Shown here in pieces: positions 24,994-35,482 of a DNA stretch of 54,859 nt. Origin of the DNA: Rhodospirillaceae bacterium. GTDB taxonomy: Bacteria; Pseudomonadota; Alphaproteobacteria; Thalassobaculales; Thalassobaculaceae. The notes under the pieces were generated by a model. The model made no database searches. It was not told the origin of the DNA and saw nothing but the letters and a program-made list of their open reading frames with translations. The stretch is from contig PANE01000012.1 of the NCBI GenBank assembly GCA_002708305.1, positions 68,982 to 123,840 of the forward strand, written 5' to 3'. A program made the translations under genes and the position numbers. Positions within the stretch are counted from its first letter, which is position 1; each line of letters begins with the position of its first letter.

Positions 24994-27900
24994 TCAACTA
25001 CAACCACTAGTGCTGCCGCATGTATCACATTTCATGCATGTTCCGTTGCGAACAAGTGTGAAATTACCGCATTCTTGGCAAGCTTCCCCTTCATAGCCTT
25101 TTATTCGAGCTTCCCTAATTTTAGCGAGTTTCAGGTCCACTTGATCCATAACAGTCTCGCTCACTGCGACTTTCTTAGAGCGCCCATTAGAATTGCTGGA
25201 TTGAACACTCATGGTTGCCTGATTAGTAGTTCCTGTGGTCTGTGCTTCGGTCATAGCGATCGCTGAATTAACCCCGTCAGTACCAGTAGCTGAACCAGCT
25301 CCACCGTTAAGTACAACTATATTATTTCTTACGTATCCTCTGCTGGCTATTTTGTTGAATTGCTCAACATCCAGCGATTCTGTATCCCCATCACCAATAG
25401 TGTCAGGTAATAAGTCGTCTTTATCAGCATGGCTAAGGTCATCGCGATCGAGATAAGATATGGCCACTTCTCTAAATAAGTAGTCTAGAATTGATGTGGC
25501 CATCTTTATTGCATCATTACCAGTTACCATGCCAGAGGGCTCAAACCGGGTGAAGGTGAACGAGTCGACATATTCCTCTAATGGCACACCATATTGAAGG
25601 CCAATGGAGACAGCTATTGCAAAGCTATTCATAAGGGACCTAAATGCTGCGCCTTCTTTATGCATATCAATAAAGATTTCACCAAGGCTACCGTCTTCAT
25701 ATTCCCCAGTCCTTAGATAGACTTTATGTCCTCCTACGACAGCTTTTTGTGTATAACCTTTACGGCGATGAGGAAGTCTTGCTCTACCTGCTTTCTGGCG
25801 AGCTTCCACTACTTTCTCTACGACCCTCTCAATTATCTTTTCTGCCACTACGGGGGCCTTAGCGGCAGCTGGCGCCTCCATGAATTCATCCAGGTCTTCG
25901 TCATCTACAAGGCTTGATGCCAATGGTTGGCTTAATTTTGATCCATCTCTGTAGAGTGCATTAGCTTTTATCGCTAATTTCCATGACAACATGTATGCAT
26001 TGGCGCAATCCTCAACGCTAGCGCTATTAGGCATATTGATTGTTTTGGATATAGCGCCTGATATAAATGGTTGTGCTGCTGCCATCATATGGATATGACT
26101 TTCCGCCGATAGAAAACGCGTTCCAATTCGTCCACAAATATTTGCGCAATCAAAAATAGGAAGATGATCTTCCTTTATGTGCGGTGCTCCCTCCAGTGTC
26201 ATTGCACCACAGACAAATGTATTGGTAGCTTCTATCTCGGGTCTTGAAAAACCAAGGGCGATAAGCATGTCAAAGGATACATCATTCAATTGCTCGTCTG
26301 TGAAACCCAGGACATTTTTACAGAAATCCTCGCCTAACGACCATTTGTTGAAGACAAACTTGATATCAAAGGCGTTCGCTACAGCGGTTTCAACAAGTTC
26401 AATTTCTGCGGGACCAAAGCCCTTAGCTTTTAAATCATTGTGGGTGATAGCTGTCGAACCAACAAGACTACCATGGCCAACGGCATAATTAATTATGTCA
26501 CTTACGTGAGATTCACCATAGCCTAAGCTTGCAAGAGCTTCAGGAACTATTTGATTAATAATTTTGAAGTATCCGCCGCCTGCTAGTTTTTTAAATTTAA
26601 CAATTGCAAAATCAGGTTCAATGCCCGTTGTGTCACAATCCATAACCAGCCCAATTGTACCAGTTGGTGCAATAACTGTAGCCTGCGCGTTTCTAAAACC
26701 ATTCTTTCTGCCCAAATCTAGAGCGCTGTCCCATGCCCCTTGTGCCGCTTTGGATAGCTCAGGATCTGGACAATTTTTTGCATTCAATGCTACAGGAGTG
26801 ACAGTAAGGTCCTTATATTCCGAGATGCCTCCATAAGCCGCGTTACGGTGATTGCTAATAACGCGAAGCATGTGCGCAGCATTTTCTTTATATTTTTTAA
26901 ATGGTCCAAGTTCGCCAGCCATCTCTGCAGAAGTGCTATATGAAATACCTGTCATTATGGCTGTTATGGCGCCACAAATTTCTCTTCCCTCATCACTGTC
27001 ATAGGAATAACCTGCAGCCATTAATAAGCCGCCGATATTTGCGTAACCAAGACCCAGCGTTCTGTAATCATACGATCGCACTGCTATTTCTTTAGATGGA
27101 AATTGTGCCATCATGACTGCTACTTCTAAAGTTATAGTCCACAATCGGGTGGCATGCTCAAAGTCTTGGATATTAAAGTCGCCATTCTCATGCCTAAATT
27201 TCATCAGGTTCATTGATGCGAGATTACATGCCGTGTCGTCTAAAAACATATATTCTGAACAGGGGTTCGAGGCATCGATTCTACCTCCTTCTGGGCACGT
27301 ATGCCATTCATTTATGGTTGTGTCGTATTGAAGCCCCGGGTCTGCACATGCCCAAGCTGCATGTGATATTTTGTTCCATAAATCACGAGCATCAACTGTT
27401 TCGCAAACCTTACCATCAGTTCTTTGAATAAGGTTCCAGGAACCCCCATTCTCAACTGCTTCTAAAAACTCCTTACTTACCCGCACGGAGTTGTTTGAGT
27501 TCTGTCCAGACACCGTAAGATAGGCTTCCGAGTCCCAATCGGTATCATACGTTTTAAATTCTATCTCGTTATACCCCTGTTGGGCAAATTGAATGACGCG
27601 TTGGATATAATTTTCAGGGATCATCGCTTTCCGGGCTTGGATGATAGCTCCCTTAAGCGTCTTATTTTGTTTTGGGTCAAAGCGAGAATCATTATCTGCG
27701 CCATCCCATTCAGAACAAGCTTGCATTACTTTGCTCATATGCTGGCTAGCAAGTTTAGAGCCTGCTACAAGTGCCGCCACTTTTTGTTCTTCGATTACCT
27801 TCCAATCTATATATTGACCAATATCTGGGTGATCGATATCTACCGTCACCATTTTTGCCGCTCGACGGGTTGTGCCTCCAGATTTTATAGCTCCAGCAGC

Positions 27901-28689
27901 TCTATCACCTATTTTTAAAAAACTCATAAGCCCAGACGATTGTCCTCCTCCGGACAGCGATTCTCCAGACCCTCTCAACTTTGAGAAATTAGAGCCAGTT
28001 CCTGATCCATATTTAAAGAGACGTGCTTCACGGACCCAAAGGTCCATAATGCCACCTTCATTAACCAAATCATCATTTACGCCTTGGATGAAACAGGCGT
28101 GGGGTTGAGGATGTTCATAAGCTGACTTTGAACGCGTTAGTTTTCCTGTTTGGTAGTCGACGTAGTGATGTCCTTGGGCAGGACCATCTATTCCGTATGC
28201 CCAGTGTAATCCTGTGTTGAACCATTGCGGTGAGTTAGGTGCTGCCATTTGCCTACAAAGCATAAAAGTCATCTCATCATAATATGACCTGGCATCGTCT
28301 TCATTTCCGAAATAACCTCCTTTCCAACCCCAATAAGTCCATGTTCCTGCTAAACGATGAAAAACTTCCCTTGCGCTGGTTTCTCCTCTCGATCTTGAAT
28401 CTTCTGGTAACGCCTGGATTGCCTCGTGATCTGGCTCATGTCTCCATAACCAAGCAGGAACATTATCCTCTTCAACAGGACGGCTTACCGCAGGAATCCC
28501 AGCCTTACGGAAATATTTTTGAGCTATAATATCAGAGGCCACCTGAGACCAGTCACTTGGCACCTCAACTGCGTCATTTTTAAACACAACTGACCCATTA
28601 GGGTTGCGAATTTCACTAGTTACGGTGTGAAAATCGACTTCGGCGTAGGGGCCTCCATCTGTTGTTGTAAACCGACGCTTGATTTCCAT
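24994..28689 (-). CDS. nrdJ: Adenosylcobalamin-dependent (class II) ribonucleotide reductase
   Basis: At 1231 residues this is the long alphaproteobacterial form. It reduces ribonucleotides to deoxyribonucleotides using vitamin B12. The barrel contains NPCSEYMF with the active-site Cys, and CDTTGIEPD. The last ~25 residues carry a CxxC-rich zinc-like tail ([13 protein letters not shown]) that probably includes the redox-active cysteines regenerating the enzyme. CGGAG precedes the ATG. It is monocistronic, with its own terminator. The 465 bp upstream show no cobalamin riboswitch that I can recognise. Confidence 0.97.
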   Translation of the reverse strand: MEIKRRFTTTDGGPYAEVDFHTVTSEIRNPNGSVVFKNDAVEVPSDWSQVASDIIAQKYFRKAGIPAVSRPVEEDNVPAWLWRHEPDHEAIQALPEDSRSRGETSAREVFHRLAGTWTYWGWKGGYFGNEDDARSYYDEMTFMLCRQMAAPNSPQWFNTGLHWAYGIDGPAQGHHYVDYQTGKLTRSKSAYEHPQPHACFIQGVNDDLVNEGGIMDLWVREARLFKYGSGTGSNFSKLRGSGESLSGGGQSSGLMSFLKIGDRAAGAIKSGGTTRRAAKMVTVDIDHPDIGQYIDWKVIEEQKVAALVAGSKLASQHMSKVMQACSEWDGADNDSRFDPKQNKTLKGAIIQARKAMIPENYIQRVIQFAQQGYNEIEFKTYDTDWDSEAYLTVSGQNSNNSVRVSKEFLEAVENGGSWNLIQRTDGKVCETVDARDLWNKISHAAWACADPGLQYDTTINEWHTCPEGGRIDASNPCSEYMFLDDTACNLASMNLMKFRHENGDFNIQDFEHATRLWTITLEVAVMMAQFPSKEIAVRSYDYRTLGLGYANIGGLLMAAGYSYDSDEGREICGAITAIMTGISYSTSAEMAGELGPFKKYKENAAHMLRVISNHRNAAYGGISEYKDLTVTPVALNAKNCPDPELSKAAQGAWDSALDLGRKNGFRNAQATVIAPTGTIGLVMDCDTTGIEPDFAIVKFKKLAGGGYFKIINQIVPEALASLGYGESHVSDIINYAVGHGSLVGSTAITHNDLKAKGFGPAEIELVETAVANAFDIKFVFNKWSLGEDFCKNVLGFTDEQLNDVSFDMLIALGFSRPEIEATNTFVCGAMTLEGAPHIKEDHLPIFDCANICGRIGTRFLSAESHIHMMAAAQPFISGAISKTINMPNSASVEDCANAYMLSWKLAIKANALYRDGSKLSQPLASSLVDDEDLDEFMEAPAAAKAPVVAEKIIERVVEKVVEARQKAGRARLPHRRKGYTQKAVVGGHKVYLRTGEYEDGSLGEIFIDMHKEGAAFRSLMNSFAIAVSIGLQYGVPLEEYVDSFTFTRFEPSGMVTGNDAIKMATSILDYLFREVAISYLDRDDLSHADKDDLLPDTIGDGDTESLDVEQFNKIASRGYVRNNIVVLNGGAGSATGTDGVNSAIAMTEAQTTGTTNQATMSVQSSNSNGRSKKVAVSETVMDQVDLKLAKIREARIKGYEGEACQECGNFTLVRNGTCMKCDTCGSTSGCS

Positions 28690-29156
28690 TGGTCTTGACT
28701 CCGTTCCATCGTAACAATTCTATATTAAATTTAATCTATCAATATCTAGTATATCAGGATGACGATGATACCGAATATAGTGCACGTCAGGCAAGAAGAA
28801 TATTTAAATTTTATGCAAAAAATTTATTAAAAGTTTTATTAATTGAATAGTTCGGTATTTTTATTGGCATACAATCTGAAAAGTATTTTTTTCAATTGTT
28901 TTTATTGCGATTATAACTTGTATTTCCTGACTTGAGGCAGAAATAAAGAATTTTAATTAAGCCTCATCCCACTCTTAACAGAAATACAATTTGCGGTTAC
29001 AGTGCTCTTTTTTACAATATTACACATTGTTTATGAGTGGCTAACTTAACGGTGTCAATGCGTGGTGCGCGGTATCTATTAAACACTAGTCTTTGTTACT
29101 TGGCTGATTTAGGGTTTAAGGCTTACGGTGAAAATCTTTAAGGAATGAAAGTAGCG
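28690..29156. other. Intergenic region between nrdJ and mlaD (divergent promoters)
   Basis: About 465 bp, very AT-rich near nrdJ. TGAGGC and GCCTCA form 6-base arms 22 bases apart near 28933-28966. I looked for a B12 riboswitch core and found none. No ORF with a ribosome site was seen. Confidence 0.4.
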
Positions 29157-29618
29157 ATGCGAAGAAATTTAATTGAAACCGCTTTGGGTGTAGTCGTTTT
29201 AGCCGCAGCTACTTTATTTTTAATTATAACCCTCAAGACTGTAGGTAATGGCGGTGGAGCTGTTTATCAAATGATAGCAGAATTTAATAGGATTGGGAGT
29301 TTAAAAATTGGAAACGATGTTCGCGTAAGTGGGGTCCCAGTAGGTGAGGTGGTCAGTGTAGACCTTGATGAGAATACCTTCAAAGCGAAAATTAAATTTG
29401 ACGTATTCAGTGCATATAAATTCCCCGTCGATACGGTAGCCGTGGTTGGAAGTGAGGGATTACTGGGTGGTAACTTTATAGAGCTTATTCCGGGAGGAAG
29501 CCCAGACGAACTAGAGCCCGGTGATATTTTAGAGTTCTCTCAGGATGCTGTAGATATCTCACGCCTTCTTGGTAAGTTTATGTTTTCTACGGCGGAAGAT
29601 AAGGACAGCAATCGTTGA
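29157..29618 (+). CDS. mlaD: MlaD-family lipid transport protein (MCE domain)
   Basis: A 153-residue protein with one N-terminal membrane anchor (ETALGVVVLAAATLFLIITL) and a single MCE domain with GSLKIGNDVRVSGVPVGEV and GSEGLLGGNFIELIPGG. MlaD rings sit in the periplasm on the MlaFEDB complex and move phospholipids between membranes. The Mla ATPase and permease genes are not here, which fits the alphaproteobacterial arrangement where mlaD sits with DUF2155 and aat. The ATG at 29145 is also in frame, but AAGGA directly abuts it, so 29157 is slightly preferred. Confidence 0.9.
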   Translation: MRRNLIETALGVVVLAAATLFLIITLKTVGNGGGAVYQMIAEFNRIGSLKIGNDVRVSGVPVGEVVSVDLDENTFKAKIKFDVFSAYKFPVDTVAVVGSEGLLGGNFIELIPGGSPDELEPGDILEFSQDAVDISRLLGKFMFSTAEDKDSNR

Positions 29619-29623
29619 GGGAA

Positions 29624-30094
29624 ATGAGTAGAACTCATTCTGTAATTTTTATAGATTGCTGCCTGGTTGCAAGATTGTGGCTTAGTTCGATTTTCTTAAT
29701 AGTTTTGCTTCTTCTTCACCCTCCACCAGCATATAGCCAATCAACGGTTATGCATTCAAATCCGTGGCAGGTTATGTCTGTGGTCGTATTGCAAGGACTA
29801 GACAAAATCACGGCTAGAGTTTCTAAATTTGAAATTGAGGTAGATAAGGTTGGTTATTTTGGTACGTTGAATATAAAAGTGAGAGCCTGCAGGAAGAAAC
29901 CTCCAACAGAGCCTCCTGAAAAAGCTGCTTTTTTAGAAATTACTGATTTAAAGTTAGGCGAGAATGCTACTGAATTATACAAGGGTTGGATGTTTGCTTC
30001 TAGTCCTGGCCTTAGTAGCCTAGAGCACCCTGTTTATGACGTGTGGGTATTGGATTGTAAAAAACGGCTTATCCAGTCGAAGTCTTCTGAATAA
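29624..30094 (+). CDS. DUF2155 domain-containing secreted protein
   Basis: A 156-residue protein with a signal-like N-terminus (hydrophobic IFLIVLLLLHPPPAYSQS, cleavage near AYS/Q). The mature part holds the DUF2155 features: ITARVSKFEIEVDKVGYFGTLNIKVRACRKK written in pieces around residues 55-90, then KGWMFASSPGLSSLEHPVYDVWVLDC. The two Cys may form a disulfide. Its start lies six bases after the mlaD stop, with GAGGGAA in between. Position between mlaD and aat is that seen in other alphaproteobacteria. It overlaps the convergent aat by 61 bp. Confidence 0.88.
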   Translation: MSRTHSVIFIDCCLVARLWLSSIFLIVLLLLHPPPAYSQSTVMHSNPWQVMSVVVLQGLDKITARVSKFEIEVDKVGYFGTLNIKVRACRKKPPTEPPEKAAFLEITDLKLGENATELYKGWMFASSPGLSSLEHPVYDVWVLDCKKRLIQSKSSE

Positions 30095-30684
30095 CTACTG
30101 AATTCCCCTCTTTTTTTAAGAGCCGCTTCTAATCGCCGACGATATTCTTCTCTAGTAATTTCTAAAGCGCCAAATTGCGTCAGGTGTTCGGTATTGAATT
30201 GAATGTCTAGTAATGTAAATCCCCCCATTTGCAGTTTTGCAACCAAGTAGACTAGAGCGACTTTACTTGCACCAGAAATAGTACTGAACATACTTTCGCC
30301 AAAAAATACTCCTCCTAAAGATACCCCGTAAAGCCCACCAACTAAATCCCCCTCTAACCAAACTTCTACACTATGGCAGGCCCCTTGCTTAAATAAGGCA
30401 AGGTAAAGCTGTTTGATTTCTAAATTTATCCACGTATTCAGTCGATTTTTTTTTCCAGTAGCAGCGCATCCGTCCAGCACTGCTTTGAAAGTGGTGTCAT
30501 AGGTGACGTCAAAAATTTGTTTTTTAATTATTTTTTTCACTTTTCTTGGAGTATGAAATGTTCTTATAGGCATAACCCCGCGTTGCTCAGGGTCAACAAA
30601 GAATATTTCATCACTAGCGCTTCCTTCGGCCATTGGAAAAATTCCGGCACGATATGCATCTAGTAAAATCTGTGGAGTGATCAT
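30034..30684 (-). CDS. aat: Leucyl/phenylalanyl-tRNA--protein transferase
   Basis: The 216-residue enzyme adds Leu or Phe to proteins with N-terminal Lys or Arg, feeding the ClpS/ClpAP N-end rule pathway. ITPQILLDAYRAGIFPMAE, QRGVMPIRTFHTPRK and GGLYGVSLGGVFFGESMFS are hallmark segments. I start it at ATG 30684, which gives the standard N-terminus; a TTG two codons earlier is the alternative. The last ~20 codons overlap the end of the DUF2155 gene on the other strand. Confidence 0.95.
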   Translation of the reverse strand: MITPQILLDAYRAGIFPMAEGSASDEIFFVDPEQRGVMPIRTFHTPRKVKKIIKKQIFDVTYDTTFKAVLDGCAATGKKNRLNTWINLEIKQLYLALFKQGACHSVEVWLEGDLVGGLYGVSLGGVFFGESMFSTISGASKVALVYLVAKLQMGGFTLLDIQFNTEHLTQFGALEITREEYRRRLEAALKKRGEFSSYSEDFDWISRFLQSNTHTS

Positions 30685-30729
30685 GGCCAATTATCTAATT
30701 AGTCTGTTTGATTGATTTAAGTTCGTTGT

Positions 30730-32070
30730 TTAGGAGGCCAGAAATTTGCTCTCTAACCAGTTGATATTATACTCTCCATCTAAAAACTCTGACGACATAA
30801 GTAGTTTCTGATGGAGCGGTATCGTCGTCTCGATGTTACCTATGACAAACTCATCCAAAGCCCGACTTAATCTTAGAAGGCACTCGTTGCGGTTTTTTCC
30901 ATGTATTATCAGTTTAGCTACCAAGCTATCATAATAGGGAGGGATTTCGTAGCCAGCATATAAGGCAGAGTCGATCCTAACGCCAAGCCCTCCTGGAGCA
31001 TGATAATCGCTTATTTTTCCTGGAGAAGGCCTAAAACTCACAGGATCCTCTGCATTAATCCTGCATTCTATTGAATGGCCAGTGAATACGATATCTTCCT
31101 GAACAAGGTCCATAGGCATTCCAGCACTAATCTGTATTTGTTTTCTAACTAAGTCAATTCCAGTTACCATTTCTGTTATGGGGTGTTCGACTTGGAGCCT
31201 CGTATTCATTTCTATGAAGAAAAATTTTCCATTTTCATATAAAAACTCAATAGTTCCTAGACTCTCATAACCAAATTTTTGCATTGACTCGGCTGCCAAT
31301 TGACCTGCTAAAAGCCGTGTCTTCCCATTCAATGCTGGGGATGGTGTCTCTTCGAGTATCTTCTGGTGTCGTCGTTGAAGCGAACAGTCTCTTTCACCTA
31401 AATGGATAACATTTCCGTGTTGATCTCCAACAATTTGAATTTCTATATGGCGTGGATTAGCTAAATACTTTTCTATGTAAACGTCTGATGAACCAAAAGC
31501 AGCTTGAGCTTCTGATTGGGCTAGATTAATAGCCTTGGCTAAATCTTTCTGCTCAAGTGCCAATTGCATCCCCCTACCTCCACCCCCAGCCGATGCTTTA
31601 ATCAACACTGGGAAACCAATCTCTTTGGCTATATCGATAGCATCATCTAGGGATTCTATGGCATTTTCAGAACCAGGGATGCATGGAAGGCCTAGTGCTA
31701 AAGCAGTTTTTTTAGCTTCAATTTTATCTCCCATCGTTCTGATATGCTCTGGTTTGGGGCCAATGAAGGTTAGGCCATGTTCCTGAACAATTTCCGCAAA
31801 ATCAGGATTTTCAGATAAAAAACCAACTCCAGGATGGATGGCATCTGCACCTGTGACAGCTGCAGCTGATAGAATAGCAGGGATATTGAGATAGCTATCA
31901 TTAGATGGTGGAGGACCAATACAAACACTTTCGTCTGCTAGTCTGACATTCATGGCTCCGGAGTCTGCAGTTGAATGAACTGCTACTGTTTTTATTCCCA
32001 TTTCGCGACAAGCTCTATGAATTCTGAGAGCTATATCTCCTCTATTAGCAATTAATATTTTTTCGAACAT
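30730..32070 (-). CDS. accC: Biotin carboxylase subunit of acetyl-CoA carboxylase
   Basis: A 446-residue ATP-grasp enzyme carboxylating biotin on AccB in the first step of fatty acid synthesis. The N-terminus FEKILIANRGDIALRIHRA, the Gly-rich ATP loop KASAGGGGRGMQ, and FIEMNTRLQVEHPITEM are diagnostic. Length matches bacterial AccC. It lies 35 bp downstream of accB and is the third gene of aroQ-accB-accC. Confidence 0.97.
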   Translation of the reverse strand: MFEKILIANRGDIALRIHRACREMGIKTVAVHSTADSGAMNVRLADESVCIGPPPSNDSYLNIPAILSAAAVTGADAIHPGVGFLSENPDFAEIVQEHGLTFIGPKPEHIRTMGDKIEAKKTALALGLPCIPGSENAIESLDDAIDIAKEIGFPVLIKASAGGGGRGMQLALEQKDLAKAINLAQSEAQAAFGSSDVYIEKYLANPRHIEIQIVGDQHGNVIHLGERDCSLQRRHQKILEETPSPALNGKTRLLAGQLAAESMQKFGYESLGTIEFLYENGKFFFIEMNTRLQVEHPITEMVTGIDLVRKQIQISAGMPMDLVQEDIVFTGHSIECRINAEDPVSFRPSPGKISDYHAPGGLGVRIDSALYAGYEIPPYYDSLVAKLIIHGKNRNECLLRLSRALDEFVIGNIETTIPLHQKLLMSSEFLDGEYNINWLESKFLAS

Positions 32071-32105
32071 TACTAATATAATTCCATTTTTAAAATTTTA
32101 AATTA

Positions 32106-32549
32106 TCAGTCTATTACCATGATAGGTTGTCCAAATTCTAATGGATCCCCGGACGCTATTAGGATTTGCCTTACAGTGCCGCTTCGATGTGCTGGAATCG
32201 GGTTCATCACCTTCATCGCCTCAATAATTAGAACTATGTCACCTTCTTTTACGCTACGGCCAATATCTACAAAGGGGGAAGAGTCGGGGTCAGGTGTCAA
32301 GTAGGCTGTACCAACCATCGGCGATGTTAAGGTCTCGAGGCCTGGGTTAATTTTTTTCTCTAACGCGGGCCCGCCTGTATTTATCTCTAACATATTTGGA
32401 ATATCTTGATTGAGCGTAGGTGATGTAATGGTTGGTTTGGCAACCCGGATTTTCCAATTATCGATGGAGTATTCGAGTTCACCTAATCCTGTTTCGTCAA
32501 GTAGGCCCGCCAATTTACGGACTAGTTTGGCATCAATATCTTGGGCCAA
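32106..32549 (-). CDS. accB: Biotin carboxyl carrier protein of acetyl-CoA carboxylase
   Basis: A 147-residue carrier. The C-terminal biotinyl domain has K113 in IIEAMKVMNPI as the biotinylation site, preceded by TSPMVGTAYLTPDPDS with the thumb-like insertion. A flexible linker separates it from the N-terminal AccB-specific region. The start codon is TTG, seven bases after AGGAG. Operon aroQ-accB-accC. Confidence 0.96.
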   Translation of the reverse strand: MAQDIDAKLVRKLAGLLDETGLGELEYSIDNWKIRVAKPTITSPTLNQDIPNMLEINTGGPALEKKINPGLETLTSPMVGTAYLTPDPDSSPFVDIGRSVKEGDIVLIIEAMKVMNPIPAHRSGTVRQILIASGDPLEFGQPIMVID

Positions 32550-32574
32550 TTAACTTCTCCTATTGTTAATTTAT

Positions 32575-33024
32575 CTATTTAGAATCAATGAGTCGTGCTA
32601 TCGCGTCAATCGCTAGAATGTAACCAAACGACCCAAAGCCGCAAATAATTCCTGCAGCTACAGGAGAGACATAGGAATTATGACGAAATGGTTCTCTTGC
32701 ATGGGGGTTAGATAGATGTAATTCGACTACTGGTAGTTCGGCTAATTTTAAAGCGTCTTGTATGGCTACCGATGTGTGTGTATATGCCGCTGGGTTTATA
32801 ATAATGCCACGCGCATTATCGCGAGCCTTTTGAATTATGGTGACCAACTCGCCTTCAAAATTTGATTGTCTGAAGTCTATGCTCATTTTAAGCAATTGGG
32901 CACGGTCACGGCACATATGCTCCACATCATTTAAGCTTTCATGGCCGTAAATATCTGGTTCTCTTACGCCTAACATATTTAAATTTGGGCCGTTAAGGAT
33001 AAGTATGTCTGTTTTTTCCACCAC
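32575..33024 (-). CDS. aroQ: 3-dehydroquinate dehydratase, type II
   Basis: A 149-residue shikimate-pathway enzyme converting 3-dehydroquinate to 3-dehydroshikimate. [18 protein letters not shown] contains the flexible-loop Arg and catalytic Tyr, [16 protein letters not shown] the catalytic His, and [16 protein letters not shown] the phosphate-free substrate loop. The start appears to be GTG at 33024, without a strong ribosome site. First gene of the aroQ-accB-accC operon. Confidence 0.96.
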   Translation of the reverse strand: MVEKTDILILNGPNLNMLGVREPDIYGHESLNDVEHMCRDRAQLLKMSIDFRQSNFEGELVTIIQKARDNARGIIINPAAYTHTSVAIQDALKLAELPVVELHLSNPHAREPFRHNSYVSPVAAGIICGFGSFGYILAIDAIARLIDSK

Positions 33025-33228
33025 GATAGAAATTCCATTCTAGTAAGAAGTTAGGCCATTTGTGCAATGATCTGTGGGAGTTTAGCATATTTATTAAGAA
33101 GGGGGAGAGGGCGTGTTGGAAAAGAATTTTTAACCATTATGGCTAAGCTAACTCGGCGAATTATTGTAATTCAGTTATTTTTGATCATATCTGAGGTTAT
33201 ATATGAACTTTAGATGTTTTTTTTATGG

Positions 33229-33241
33229 CGTTATGATAACG
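33229..33241. promoter_or_regulatory. Palindrome upstream of the TRAP binding-protein gene (possible operator)
   Basis: CGTTAT-G-ATAACG is a perfect 6-1-6 inverted repeat, 63 bases before the start of the binding-protein gene and in the divergent region shared with aroQ. It could bind a dimeric regulator controlling solute uptake; no regulator gene is adjacent. Confidence 0.35.
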
Positions 33242-33304
33242 TATCTATTAAAGCGCCATGGGTAACGGTTGGCGTCTATCTGTCGCGCTAATGGGAGGAT
33301 TGTT

Positions 33305-34381
33305 ATGACAGCACAAAATATGCTGAAAACTTTGGCAATTAGTTCAATAGTTGGTGCTGCGATATTCGCAAGCAGTGGGGATGCATCAGCAGCGAAGAAA
33401 GTGAAATGGAAAATGCAGAGTGCATGGGGAACTCAAGTTCCAAATGCTGGTGAATCTGGGGTTCGTTTCGTTAACAGCGTAAACACAATGTCCGAAGGTA
33501 AATTTAAAATTAAGTTTTTTGACCCTGGGGCTTTGGTTCCTGCATTGGAAACATTTGATGCTGCGTCCAAGGGGGCCATAGATTCCGCTTGGACCACGCC
33601 AGGGTACCATGCTGGAAAATATCCAGGACTGGCTTTTATGACTACAGTTCCTTTCGGCCCGCAAATAAGCGAGTTTTTATCTTGGAAATGGATGGGTGGT
33701 GGCAATGCTATCCGCGATAGGGTTTATGCAAAGCATGATCTTTATGCCCTTGATGCCTTCTCACATGGTGCAGAAACCTCGGGTTGGTTCAAGAAACCTA
33801 TCACTGATTTAAACCAGCTAAAGGGTATGAAAATGCGTTTCTTTGGTCTTGGTGCAAAGGTTATGTCAAAGATAGGCGTTTCGACCCAACTATTGGCAGG
33901 GGCTGATATCTATCCCGCTCTTGAACGTGGGGTAATCGATTCAACCGAGTACTCAATGCCTACAAATGATATTAAATATGGATTTTATCAAATAGCTAAG
34001 AATAATTATTTTCCTGGTTGGCATCAGCAGTCATCGGTTTCCGAGTTCTTGATGAATAAGACTAAGTTCGATAATTTGCCAAAAGCTTATCAAGAAATGA
34101 TACGCAGTGCGGCAATGACCCAAATTATTTACACTCATGCTGATGCAGACTCAAAACAATTTGGTGCGATGGCTACCATGAAAAATAAGCATGGCGTAAA
34201 AATTCACCGTTGGAAGGATGAGCAGCTAGCAGTTTTTGAGAAAGCTTGGAATGAGGTCGTCGCTGAGGAATCAAAAAAAGATGCTTTATTTAAGGAATTT
34301 GCCGATAGTTACTTTGCCTACCGAAAAGGATTTAAAATTTGGGGAGATGCACAAGCAATGAAGCCAACCTATCTGAAATAA
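33305..34381 (+). CDS. TRAP transporter substrate-binding protein (DctP family), orphan
   Basis: A 358-residue periplasmic protein with a Sec signal peptide (basic N-terminus, hydrophobic LAISSIVGAAIFAS, cleavage near ASA/AK at ~29). The mature protein starts KKVKWKMQSAWGTQVPNAGE, like TRAP receptors for oxo- and hydroxy-acids, with GMKMRFFGLGAKVM and YPALERGVIDSTEYSMP around residues 165-220. I start it at ATG 33305, six bases after GGGAGG. No DctQ/DctM membrane genes follow; a terminator comes next, so it must pair with a membrane complex encoded elsewhere. Confidence 0.92.
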   Translation: MTAQNMLKTLAISSIVGAAIFASSGDASAAKKVKWKMQSAWGTQVPNAGESGVRFVNSVNTMSEGKFKIKFFDPGALVPALETFDAASKGAIDSAWTTPGYHAGKYPGLAFMTTVPFGPQISEFLSWKWMGGGNAIRDRVYAKHDLYALDAFSHGAETSGWFKKPITDLNQLKGMKMRFFGLGAKVMSKIGVSTQLLAGADIYPALERGVIDSTEYSMPTNDIKYGFYQIAKNNYFPGWHQQSSVSEFLMNKTKFDNLPKAYQEMIRSAAMTQIIYTHADADSKQFGAMATMKNKHGVKIHRWKDEQLAVFEKAWNEVVAEESKKDALFKEFADSYFAYRKGFKIWGDAQAMKPTYLK

Positions 34382-35151
34382 TTAAAGATTAATCAACTAA
34401 GTTAGAATGTTTTATTAAAGAGAGCCAAGGATAGCACCTTGGCTTTTTTTGACCTTGCGTTGTCTATTTAATATGACCCACAAAGCTTTGGCGATTAATT
34501 ATTTTTCTAATTCTGAAGTCCCTTGATGCTATCGGTTAAGCTTTAATATCTTTCCATTTAAGGGATCCAATTTGAATGAAGAGAGCCAGTAATTCAATAA
34601 GTTAAACTTCTTTATGAACAGTGTATTTTTTTTAACCTTCTTATTATATTAATTTCTTGAGCTCAGTATCGAAACAGTTTCGTAACATTTTTCAAAAGGT
34701 AATCATCACTAGCTTCTGGGGCTTTTTCTATCAATTCTCTCTTTGAGACTATTTCTGAAACCACTAAAAAAGTAAGTTATTGTAGTGCAGTGCAATATTT
34801 ACCGTCATTCAATTAAATTGTTATTAGATCCCGACAAAGTAAGGTTTAGCTCTTCATCTTTTCGGGGCGACGGCAATCTCCACCGTTTTATTCAATTGAC
34901 TGCCAGGTTTCGTAAATTTGAAAATAAAGAATTTAGAGGAGACCTGATTTGTCCAAAACAGATCTATTAAGTTTCACTTATGAGGCCAAGAACTAGTGTC
35001 CGGATTTTTAAACTCCTTAAGGATACTATTATAATGGGGTTGATTTTTTGTTAAATTAAGGAACGGATGTAACCTTTGAGATTAAATTAAAAGCAAAGAG
35101 TTTTTATCTATTGAGTATTATATATATACAAAAGGTTTTGAGGAAGTGAGA
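34382..35151. other. Non-coding region after the TRAP receptor gene
   Basis: About 770 bp. It begins with a strong terminator (34424-34450). Beyond that there are only short or unsupported ORFs. A minus-strand stretch at 34663-34764 encodes 33 residues with protein-like composition from a GTG but has no ribosome site, and might be a remnant. No tRNA or repeat seen. Confidence 0.4.
34424..34450 (+). terminator. Rho-independent terminator of the TRAP binding-protein gene
   Basis: GCCAAGG and CCTTGGC form a perfect 7-bp stem around ATAGCA, followed by seven T. It lies 42 bases after the stop codon at 34381. Confidence 0.9.
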
Positions 35152-35427
35152 ATGAAACTGATTCAGTTGAGAATCGATGAGGCGGTCTTGCCTTTTATGA
35201 ATGGTGATAGTTTATATGATGTTCCAAGCTTTAGTCAGGATATGCGCTATATTGAATATACATATAAAAAGAAAAGTTCTTTCCGAAAGATTGCGCCTGA
35301 TTATACTTGGGAAGATATATTCATCTCAATTGACCAACTCTTAATTTGTTCAGAAGATGATGTCCAGCGGGACCTGGCGGGAATTTCAGTTTCTAAGGGC
35401 GTAATGAGGCCGATTTGGCTTAAATGA
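35152..35427 (+). CDS. Hypothetical protein
   Basis: A 91-residue ORF whose ATG lies seven bases after GAGGA. The in-frame GTG at 35146 is too close to that site. The protein is soluble-looking: MKLIQLRIDEAVLPFM, then a Tyr/Lys-rich middle (RYIEYTYKKKSS) and VQRDLAGISVSKGVMRPIWLK at the end. I recognise no domain. It converges with the ParB/sulfiredoxin-like gene, 55 bp between stops. Confidence 0.5.
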   Translation: MKLIQLRIDEAVLPFMNGDSLYDVPSFSQDMRYIEYTYKKKSSFRKIAPDYTWEDIFISIDQLLICSEDDVQRDLAGISVSKGVMRPIWLK

Positions 35428-35482
35428 GGATATTTTTGCTCGTATTCCGTTGCCATCATCATTGTTATATGGAACTCAAGAA

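Noticed and set aside
28690-29156. Cobalamin riboswitch upstream of nrdJ
   Set aside because: Looked for the conserved B12-box core and found none on the relevant strand.
34663-34764. Minus-strand 33-residue ORF with protein-like composition in the gap after the TRAP gene
   Set aside because: GTG start, no ribosome site, stop codon three codons further upstream in frame; too short to defend as a gene.
34785-34970. 61-residue plus-strand ORF
   Set aside because: No ribosome site, composition not protein-like, no hydrophobic or domain pattern.
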